Part shown: positions 18,989 through 25,283 of the stretch, one piece after another
How positions within the stretch are numbered: position 1 is the stretch's first letter
How the letters are laid out: every line of letters begins with the position of its first letter
Source of the DNA: a virus
Length of the DNA: 64,000 nucleotides
Direction: 5' to 3' (one strand)
Virus record (IMG/VR): IMGVR_UViG_3300020057_000001
Span: 1 to 64,000 of that record
The notes under the pieces: model-generated
Told to the model about the DNA's origin: nothing
The model's input: the letters and a program-made list of their open reading frames with translations, nothing else
Databases searched by the model: none
Program-made: the position numbers and the translations under genes

Positions 18989-19711
18989 ATGGATTATCAA
19001 TATGTATTTTTACTAGCCGCCAAAAATGGCGATTTAGGCACAGTAAAGCGATTGGTGGAAGCAGGTCTAGTTGACCCTAAAGATAGTGATGCTCTCTTGT
19101 TGCGCTTGGCTGCCAGTAACGGTCACTTAGAAGTAGTTAAGTTTTTACTCCCGCACTCCGACCCTAAAGCTAACGCTACTGAGGCTTTTCGCCGTGCTGC
19201 GGCTTACGGTCATTTAGAAGTAGTTAAGTTTTTGCTACCGCACTCCAACACTAAAGTTCAAAATTCTCAGGCTTTTCGCTTTGCTGCGGCTCACGGTCAT
19301 TTAGAAGTAGTTAAGTTTTTACTACCGTACTCTGACCCTAAAGCTAACTATTCTGAGGCTTTTCGCTTGGCTGCGGCTCACGGTCGTTTAGAAGTAGTAC
19401 AGTTTTTGCTACCCTACTCTGACCCTAAAGCTAACGCTTCTACGGCTTTGCGTTGGGCTGCTAAGAATGGTCGTTTAGAAGTAGTACAGTTTTTGCAACC
19501 ACACTCCGACCCTAAAGCTCAAAATTCTGAGGCTTTTCGTTGGGCGGCTTCGTACGGTTACCTAGGCGTAGTTAAGTTTTTACTACCGTACTCCGACCCT
19601 AAAGCTGACAATTCTCAGGCTTTTCGCTCGGCTGCTGCGAAGGGGCACTTAGAAATAGTTAAGTTTTTGCTACCCCATACCGACCCTGAAGTGGTAAGAC
19701 AATTTATCTGA
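18989..19711 (+). CDS. Ankyrin-repeat protein, right array member R1 (7 repeats)
   Basis: First gene of the rightward array, 240 residues with seven 29-residue repeats and the C-cap DPEVVRQFI. N-cap MDYQYVFLLAAKNGDLGTV. One repeat has GYLGVV in place of GHLEVV, and one loop is PHSNTKV instead of PHSDPKA. The ATG at 18989 lies just behind GAGGTGCGC and immediately downstream of the sigma-28-type promoter. It shares its final repeat and C-cap with the seven-repeat gene of the left array. Confidence 0.92.
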   Translation: MDYQYVFLLAAKNGDLGTVKRLVEAGLVDPKDSDALLLRLAASNGHLEVVKFLLPHSDPKANATEAFRRAAAYGHLEVVKFLLPHSNTKVQNSQAFRFAAAHGHLEVVKFLLPYSDPKANYSEAFRLAAAHGRLEVVQFLLPYSDPKANASTALRWAAKNGRLEVVQFLQPHSDPKAQNSEAFRWAASYGYLGVVKFLLPYSDPKADNSQAFRSAAAKGHLEIVKFLLPHTDPEVVRQFI

Positions 19712-19719
19712 GGTGAAAC

Positions 19720-20304
19720 ATGGAATACTTATTAGCGCTTGCTCTCGCTCCGATACTGTTCGCGGGTGGGTTTGCAGTCGTTATGGCGTGGCTGGGTAAG
19801 TTTGAAACGCCAGCGCGAGGAAAGGGAAGGCCCAAAAGCAGCCTGGGGGATTACCCAAACATATCTGTGCGCGCAGCTATGCGAGGTGCCTTAGATACGG
19901 TAAAGCGATTTGTGGGAACATATCGATTTGACCTAAGGTCCGATAACGGTTCCGCTTTTCGTATGGCTGCTGACAAAGGTCATTTAGAAATAGTTAAGTT
20001 TTTACTACCATACTCCGACCCTCCAGCCCTAGATCATGCTTTTCGCATGGCTGCCTGGACCGGTCATTTAGAAATAGTTAAGTTTTTACTACCACATTCC
20101 GACCCTGAAGCTCACTATTCTGAGGCTTTTTGTTGGGCTGCTGAGAATGGTCACTTAGAAATAGTTAAGCTTTTGCTACCGTACTCTGACCCTAAAGCTC
20201 AAGATTCTCAGGCTTTTCGCTTTGCTGCTGAAAATGGTCACTTAGAAGTAGTTAAGTTTTTACTACCGCACTCCGACCCTGAAGTGGTAAGAGAATTTAT
20301 CTGA
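19720..20304 (+). CDS. Membrane-anchored ankyrin-repeat protein, right array member R2 (4 repeats)
   Basis: The only array member with a different N-terminus: residues 2-25 (EYLLALALAPILFAGGFAVV then MAWLG) form a hydrophobic signal-anchor, followed by a basic linker (RGKGRPK), a cap remnant (MRGALDTVKRFVGTYRFD) and four ankyrin repeats ending DPEVVREFI. The repeats would face the cytoplasm if the basic linker follows the positive-inside rule. Bases 20024-20198 are about 97% identical to 21515-21689 in member R5, so this gene took part in conversion or duplication. It begins 8 bp after R1. Confidence 0.9.
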   Translation: MEYLLALALAPILFAGGFAVVMAWLGKFETPARGKGRPKSSLGDYPNISVRAAMRGALDTVKRFVGTYRFDLRSDNGSAFRMAADKGHLEIVKFLLPYSDPPALDHAFRMAAWTGHLEIVKFLLPHSDPEAHYSEAFCWAAENGHLEIVKLLLPYSDPKAQDSQAFRFAAENGHLEVVKFLLPHSDPEVVREFI

Positions 20305-20311
20305 GGTGTAT

Positions 20312-20773
20312 ATGTATTATCGAGATGTATTTTTGCGAGCAGCCAACAGTGGCGATTTAGGTACAGTAAAGCTGTCGGTGGAAGCAGGTCTAGTTGACGT
20401 GAAGGCTCATGCTTCTGAGGCGTTGCGTTGGGCTGCTGAAAATGGTCATTTAGAAGTAGTTAAGTTTTTGCTACCATACGCCGACCCACAAGCGTGTGAA
20501 TCTGAGGCTTTTCGTTGGGCTGCTGCGCATGGTCATTTAGAAGTAGTTAAGTTTTTGCTACTTTACTCCGACCCTACAGCTAATAATTCTCAGGCTTTTC
20601 GCTTTGCTGCGGCTCACGGTCACTTAGAGATAGTTAAGTTTTTGTTACCGTATGCCGACCCTAAAGCTAACGCTTCTGAGGCTTTTCGTTGGGCTGCTAA
20701 GAATGGTCATTTAGAAACAGCTAAGTTTTTACTTCCGCACTCTGACCCTATAGTCGTAAGACAATTTATCTGA
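20312..20773 (+). CDS. Ankyrin-repeat protein, right array member R3 (4 repeats)
   Basis: 153 residues: cap MYYRDVFLRAANSGDLGTV, with KLSVEAG replacing the usual KRLVEAG, four repeats and the C-cap DPIVVRQFI. The last repeat has HLETAKFL in place of HLEVVKFL, seen elsewhere only in R6. Start ATG at 20312 behind GAGGTGTAT. Confidence 0.92.
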   Translation: MYYRDVFLRAANSGDLGTVKLSVEAGLVDVKAHASEALRWAAENGHLEVVKFLLPYADPQACESEAFRWAAAHGHLEVVKFLLLYSDPTANNSQAFRFAAAHGHLEIVKFLLPYADPKANASEAFRWAAKNGHLETAKFLLPHSDPIVVRQFI

Positions 20774-20780
20774 GGTGCAT

Positions 20781-21329
20781 ATGGATCATCAAGCTGAATT
20801 TTTGATAGCCGCCAAAAGTGGCGATTTAGACACAGTAAAGCGATTGCTGGAAGCAGGTCTAGTTGACCCTAAAGCTAGCGAGGCTCTCTCGTTGCGCTGC
20901 GCTGCTGTGTACGGTCACTTAGAAGTAGTTAAGGTTTTACTCCCGCACTCCGACCCTAAAGCTAACGCTACTGAGGCTTTTCGCGCGGCTACTTTGTACG
21001 ACCAGTTAGAAATAGTTAAGTTTTTACTACCATACGTCGACCCTACAGAGCAAGAATCTCGGGCATTGCGTTGGGCTGCTTCCCATGGTTATTTAGAAAT
21101 AGTTAAGTTTTTACTACCGCACGCTAACCCTAAAGCTAAAGATTCTCAGGCTTTTTGCTCGGCTGCCAGTCACGGTCATTTAGAAGTAGTTAAGTTTTTG
21201 CTACCATACTCCGACCCGAAAGCGCAAGAATCGGGGGCTTTTCGCTCGGCTGCTGAGCAGGGGCATTTAGAAGTAATGCAGTTTTTACTACCGCATTCCG
21301 ACCCTAAAATTGTAAGGCAATTTATCTGA
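20781..21329 (+). CDS. Ankyrin-repeat protein, right array member R4 (5 repeats)
   Basis: 182 residues and five repeats. The second repeat is the most degenerate in the array (ATLYDQLEIV: both the second Ala of AA and the conserved GH are lost), and the last reads GHLEVMQFL. C-cap DPKIVRQFI. N-cap MDHQAEFLIAAKSGDLDTV. Start ATG at 20781; GAGGTG overlaps the previous stop. Confidence 0.92.
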   Translation: MDHQAEFLIAAKSGDLDTVKRLLEAGLVDPKASEALSLRCAAVYGHLEVVKVLLPHSDPKANATEAFRAATLYDQLEIVKFLLPYVDPTEQESRALRWAASHGYLEIVKFLLPHANPKAKDSQAFCSAASHGHLEVVKFLLPYSDPKAQESGAFRSAAEQGHLEVMQFLLPHSDPKIVRQFI

Positions 21330-21336
21330 GGTGCGT

Positions 21337-21795
21337 ATGGATTATCAAGATGAATTTTTACAAGCAGTCCAAAGTGACGATTTAGATACAGTAAAGCAAT
21401 TGGTGGAAGCAGGTCTAGTTGACCCGCAAATTTACGGCCCTGAGGCTTTTCGTTGGGCTGCTTGGTACGGTCATTTAGAAGTAGTTAAATTTTTACTTCA
21501 GCACTCCGACCCTACAGCCCTAGATCATGCTTTTCGCATGGCTGCCTGGACCGGTCATTTAGAAATAGTTAAGTTTTTACTACCGCATTCCGACCCCAAA
21601 GCTCACTATTCTGAGGCTTTTCGTTGGGCTGCTGAGAATGGTCACTTAGAAATAGTTAAGCTTTTGCTACCGTGCTCTGACCCTAAAGCGCAAGAATCGG
21701 GGGCTTTTTGCTTGGCTGCCCGTAACGGTCACTTAGAAATAGTTAAGTTTTTACTACCGCATTCCGACCCTGAAGTGGTAAGACAATTTATCTGA
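21337..21795 (+). CDS. Ankyrin-repeat protein, right array member R5 (4 repeats)
   Basis: 152 residues, one less than the four-repeat standard because one repeat junction reads TALDHAF, missing a residue; the same shortened junction occurs in R2, and the flanking 175 bp (21515-21689) are nearly identical to 20024-20198. The C-cap is DPEVVRQFI. N-cap MDYQDEFLQAVQSDDLDTV shows Asp for the usual Gly at SGD. Confidence 0.92.
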   Translation: MDYQDEFLQAVQSDDLDTVKQLVEAGLVDPQIYGPEAFRWAAWYGHLEVVKFLLQHSDPTALDHAFRMAAWTGHLEIVKFLLPHSDPKAHYSEAFRWAAENGHLEIVKLLLPCSDPKAQESGAFCLAARNGHLEIVKFLLPHSDPEVVRQFI

Positions 21796-21802
21796 GGTGC
21801 AC

Positions 21803-22264
21803 ATGGATTATCAAGATGAATTTTTACAAGCAGTCCAAAGTGGCGATTTAGATACAGTAAAGCAATTGGTGGAAGCAGGTCTAGTTGACCACACGCTCGA
21901 TGGATTTGGCGCTTTTCGCGTGGCTGCTTCGTATGGGTATTTAGAAACAGCTAAGTTTTTACTGCCATTTTCTGATCCTAAAGCTAAAGAATCTGCTCCT
22001 ATTCGCTTGGCGGCTTCGTACGGTTACCTAGACGTAGTTAAGTTTTTACTACCGCATTCCGACCCTACAGCTAACAATTCTCAGGCTTTTCGCTTTGCTG
22101 CGGCTCACGGCCATTTAGAAATAGTTAAGTTTTTACTACCGCACTCCGACCCTAAAGCTAACTATTCTGATGCTTTTCGCTTGGCTGCTTTGAACGGTCA
22201 TTTAGAAGTAGTTAAGTTTTTACTACCCCATACCGACCCTAAAGTTGTAAGACAATTTATCTGA
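21803..22264 (+). CDS. Ankyrin-repeat protein, right array member R6 (4 repeats)
   Basis: 153 residues. The first two repeats use GYLETA and GYLDVV, with ESAPIRLAA where other members have SxAFRxAA, so its first half is diverged, while the last two repeats follow the consensus. C-cap DPKVVRQFI. Its N-cap DNA is almost the same as that of R5. Confidence 0.92.
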   Translation: MDYQDEFLQAVQSGDLDTVKQLVEAGLVDHTLDGFGAFRVAASYGYLETAKFLLPFSDPKAKESAPIRLAASYGYLDVVKFLLPHSDPTANNSQAFRFAAAHGHLEIVKFLLPHSDPKANYSDAFRLAALNGHLEVVKFLLPHTDPKVVRQFI

Positions 22265-22271
22265 GGTGCAT

Positions 22272-22733
22272 ATGAATTATCAAGCTGAATTTTTACAAGC
22301 CGCCAAAAGTGGCGATTTAGGCACAGTAAAGCGATTGGTGGAAGCAGGTCTAGGTGACCCCAAGCTTCACGAATCTCACGCTTTTCGCCGTGCTGCGGCT
22401 CACGGTCATTTAGAAGTAGTTAAGTTTTTACTACCTTACTCTGACCCTAAAGTTTACGAATCTGCGGCATTGCGTTGGGCTGCTGCGAACGGGTATTTAG
22501 AAGTAATGCGGTTTTTAATACTTTACTCCGACCCTGAAGCTAACAATTCTCAGGCTTTGCGTTGGGCCGCTGCGAACGGTCATTTAGAAATAGTTAAGCT
22601 TTTACTACCCCATACCGACCCTAAAGTTTACGGATCTGCGGCATTGCGTTGGGCTGCTGCGAACGGGTACTTAGAAGTAGTTAAGTTTTTACTACCTTAC
22701 TCCGACCCTAAAGTTGTAAGACAATTTATCTGA
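22272..22733 (+). CDS. Ankyrin-repeat protein, right array member R7 (4 repeats)
   Basis: 153 residues; three of four repeats contain AAANGYLEV or AAANGHLEI, suggesting internal duplication. The protein has GLGDPK at the end of the cap where others have GLVDPK, and a repeat junction LILYSDPE. C-cap DPKVVRQFI. Start ATG at 22272. Confidence 0.92.
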   Translation: MNYQAEFLQAAKSGDLGTVKRLVEAGLGDPKLHESHAFRRAAAHGHLEVVKFLLPYSDPKVYESAALRWAAANGYLEVMRFLILYSDPEANNSQALRWAAANGHLEIVKLLLPHTDPKVYGSAALRWAAANGYLEVVKFLLPYSDPKVVRQFI

Positions 22734-22740
22734 GGTGCAC

Positions 22741-23115
22741 ATGGATTATCAAGCTGAATTTTTACAAGCAGTCAAAAGTGGCGATTTAGATACAGTACGG
22801 CGGTTGGTGGAAACATATCGATTTGACCCAGGGTCCGATAACTGTTACGCTTTTCGCTTGGCTGCTGACAAAGCGCACTTAGCAATAGTTAAGTTTTTGC
22901 TCCCTTATTCCGACCCCAAAGCTTACAATTCTGAGGCTTTTCGTTGGGCTGCTGACAAAGGTCATTTAGAAATAGTTAAGTTTTTACTACCATACTCCGA
23001 CCCTAAAGCTTACGGCTCTGATGCTTTTCGCTTGGCTGCTTTGAACGGTCATTTAGAAGTAGTTAAGTTTTTACTACCCCATACCGACCCTAAAGTTGTA
23101 AGACAATTCATTTGA
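22741..23115 (+). CDS. Ankyrin-repeat protein, right array member R8 (3 repeats, last of the array)
   Basis: 124 residues with three repeats, C-cap DPKVVRQFI. Its cap ends VETYRFDPGSDN, like that of the membrane-anchored R2, instead of VEAGLVDP. The first repeat (AADKAHLAIVKFLLPYSDP) is shared with the left-array gene L0 over 84 bp with one mismatch. Unlike the other members the stop is TGA in a TTTGATG context, not TGAGGTG, so the SD for a following array member has been lost, consistent with an array end. Confidence 0.92.
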   Translation: MDYQAEFLQAVKSGDLDTVRRLVETYRFDPGSDNCYAFRLAADKAHLAIVKFLLPYSDPKAYNSEAFRWAADKGHLEIVKFLLPYSDPKAYGSDAFRLAALNGHLEVVKFLLPHTDPKVVRQFI

Positions 23116-23124
23116 TGCTATTGA

Positions 23125-23151
23125 ACAAGAAGGACAAGATTATGCCGATAG
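23125..23151 (+). promoter_or_regulatory. Possible weak sigma-28-type promoter ahead of the packaging genes
   Basis: Reads ACAAGAAG, an 11-base spacer, then GCCGATAG. The -10 is nearly perfect for FliA and the CAAG core of the -35 is in register, but the rest of the -35 does not match. It lies about 40 bp ahead of the gene at 23193. Uncertain. Confidence 0.4.
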
Positions 23152-23192
23152 ATAGGCATCTAAGTTAAATAAACACTCCAAGGAAACTTCAC

Positions 23193-23699
23193 ATGACAAA
23201 CGTAATTAATCTAAGCTCTCGTAGAAAACCCGCGTTAACAAAAACGGATGCAAGAGACTACAACGGAATGCTTTCAGCCGAAAAGCCAGCACCGACAACA
23301 ATTGAACGTATCCTTCTCTCAGAATTCATGCTCACCGACCTAGACACCGCTGTGGTAACCCCCGCCCAAATTGTCACGGTTCAAACAGCGATAGCAACAG
23401 CTTTTAACTGCGGGGGTGTGTTCATGGCGCTCAACAACACTGGCCCAACAATTGAATTAATCTGTATCCCCGTAACCAAAAACCGCAAGGGGGAGTGGCG
23501 ACCTTTCTCTTTTCTTGCGTTTTTTACAAAAAAACACACAAAAACAGACGTCTTTGGTGCGAGATATACGCTTAAACAGCTCACCGACCTTGTGGGACGC
23601 TTTACAAAACTGCCGCTGACTGTCACAATAAAGGTAATCAGGAAACCCTCTCAGACCTTGTGGAGCGAATTTCAGAATGGCAGGAAAATCAAACAATAA
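23193..23699 (+). CDS. Hypothetical protein upstream of the terminase genes
   Basis: 168 residues, not recognised. Starts MTNVINLSSRRKPA, a short N-terminal motif (MTxxIxL) shared with three small genes at the right end of the window. It ends with a basic stretch (FQNGRKIKQ). It overlaps the putative small terminase gene by 23 bp, so the two are translationally coupled. SD AAGGAAAC precedes the ATG. Confidence 0.7.
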   Translation: MTNVINLSSRRKPALTKTDARDYNGMLSAEKPAPTTIERILLSEFMLTDLDTAVVTPAQIVTVQTAIATAFNCGGVFMALNNTGPTIELICIPVTKNRKGEWRPFSFLAFFTKKHTKTDVFGARYTLKQLTDLVGRFTKLPLTVTIKVIRKPSQTLWSEFQNGRKIKQ

Positions 23700-24390
23700 C
23701 CTCCCGAGGCCCTCTGCGGAGCTAGCCGATGCGCTCTCCGAATCTGTAGAAAACCATTTCATTTCTGAAGAAGAGGCAAACTCTTGCCGCGCCTACCTTA
23801 CATTAAACAAAGATCCTAACAAGTGCTATTTCGGTATCGACAAAGAAGCCAACTTATTTCAAGCCTTTGTCCTCGGTAGGTCTTTTCATCAATTAGCCCG
23901 CTCTTGTTCCGTCCCTGTGCAGATGATTGTTTTAACCGCTATCAAGCACAAATGGGACCTAAAAGCTCGCTTGCTTCAAAACGCAGGCGATTCCGCTGTA
24001 GTCCAACACGCAACAAAAGACCTCGCTAACAAGATTCTAGAGATAAACCTGATTGGTATGGAACGCGAGCTTACTGATATCTACACTGGAAAGAAAGACG
24101 CTAGAGACAGTATCTTTATGTCAAAAACTCCCCAAGAGATGCAGAAAATGTTACAGATTGTCATGCAAGCCAATGATATTAAAAACGCCCTAGCAGGCGG
24201 TACGTCCGCTAATGCGCCTACCATCAACATCACAAACCAAAATGCCCAAGTGGCACCTCAAAATAGTCCTCAAGTCTTAGTAACAGACGCCGAGACCTTA
24301 GACGCCTTACCGGAGCCGTCAAAACTAGATCAATTAAAAATGATCCGTGACTCAGAAACACTTCCCATTTCCAAAAAGGATGCGCCATGA
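23677..24390 (+). CDS. Putative terminase small subunit (DNA-recognition)
   Basis: 237 residues. Residues about 65-100 (GRSFHQLARSCSVPVQMIVL) look like a helix-turn-helix of the kind found in small terminase subunits, which bind phage DNA and deliver it to the large subunit. The following region (about 105-175) is helical and could oligomerise; the C-terminus is acidic and Gln/Asn-rich. The assignment rests on the HTH, the size and the position two genes ahead of TerL; the sequence by itself is not diagnostic. It overlaps the next gene by 4 bp (ATGA). Confidence 0.55.
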   Translation: MAGKSNNNLPRPSAELADALSESVENHFISEEEANSCRAYLTLNKDPNKCYFGIDKEANLFQAFVLGRSFHQLARSCSVPVQMIVLTAIKHKWDLKARLLQNAGDSAVVQHATKDLANKILEINLIGMERELTDIYTGKKDARDSIFMSKTPQEMQKMLQIVMQANDIKNALAGGTSANAPTINITNQNAQVAPQNSPQVLVTDAETLDALPEPSKLDQLKMIRDSETLPISKKDAP

Positions 24391-25280
24391 AATTTACTAA
24401 GAAGAACTTTAACGTCCCAGACAACTACAACCTCAACTTCGACAAAGAATCAAAGAAGTGGCGCTTGCGCATTAAGCGCGAAGGGAAGTGGGAGACGGCA
24501 GGACGCTTTGCAACAGAAGAACTCGCTGTTTCGTTTGCCAACCAGTCGTCAAAGTTCAATGCACAAGTCAAGGCCGATAAAGTAGAAAAGACAGCAAAGC
24601 CCGCTGCACCGAAGCGCGTTACAGAGGTTCCTCAAGAAAAAGCTCCAAAGGTCTCTACGTTGGAGAAAGTACGTGCCGCTGCCCGAGGGAAGAAGATAAA
24701 ACAAGTAGACCCAGAACCTACTCCCCCATCCAAGCTTAACGACGAAAGCCTAGAAGAGGTTGTAATAATTACCGATACGCTTCCTCTAACACTACCCTCC
24801 TCGATGCTAGCGGGAGTACCTGTCTCGCTGGGGAACACGCAAAACAACTTACAGCTTTTGAAAATGCAAAGTCGAATTGCCGACCTACAGAAAACGGTAA
24901 CCGCCTTTTCTGATGCGAGCAGACAAGACAAGGCGCAGGCGGAAGTAGCTGTACAAAGCTTAGAGATTCTTAAGAAAGACGTGAAGGCTGCGCTTCAGGA
25001 CGTTAGTCGTGTGCGCGACAGTCTGCGCAAGATTATAGACGATAAGCTTGAACCTCAGCAGAAAGACATCATCGCATTGTTTGGTCAGCTTAGTCAGGTA
25101 GATTCGGCGGTATCTCTTTATTCCCACGAAAACCACCTCGGTGCAGTAAAACAACAAGCGACCGCCGCAGCTACGGCAAAGAGAGTGGACAAAGTGGGAC
25201 GATTTCTCATATTACTGCTCATGCTTCAAGTCGTCGGTGTAATCATAGCGGTTCTTCTACAGACAGGTGTGTTGGAATAA
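24387..25280 (+). CDS. Coiled-coil protein with C-terminal membrane segment
   Basis: 297 residues, unrecognised. N-terminal 70 residues are basic with alternating strands (WRLRIKREGKWETAGRF), resembling small DNA-binding beta-sheet domains; a Lys/Ala/Pro-rich linker follows; residues about 150-235 are predicted coiled coil; residues about 270-292 (FLILLLMLQVVGVIIAVLL) form one membrane segment. Placement between the putative small terminase and TerL is unusual for a membrane protein and could mean a membrane-tethered step of DNA packaging or capsid assembly, which is speculative. Confidence 0.7.
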   Translation: MKFTKKNFNVPDNYNLNFDKESKKWRLRIKREGKWETAGRFATEELAVSFANQSSKFNAQVKADKVEKTAKPAAPKRVTEVPQEKAPKVSTLEKVRAAARGKKIKQVDPEPTPPSKLNDESLEEVVIITDTLPLTLPSSMLAGVPVSLGNTQNNLQLLKMQSRIADLQKTVTAFSDASRQDKAQAEVAVQSLEILKKDVKAALQDVSRVRDSLRKIIDDKLEPQQKDIIALFGQLSQVDSAVSLYSHENHLGAVKQQATAAATAKRVDKVGRFLILLLMLQVVGVIIAVLLQTGVLE

Positions 25281-25283
25281 CGC

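Noticed and set aside
1-23115. Diversity-generating retroelement as source of ankyrin variation
   Set aside because: No reverse transcriptase or template repeat with A-specific changes is visible; whole-unit recombination explains the pattern.
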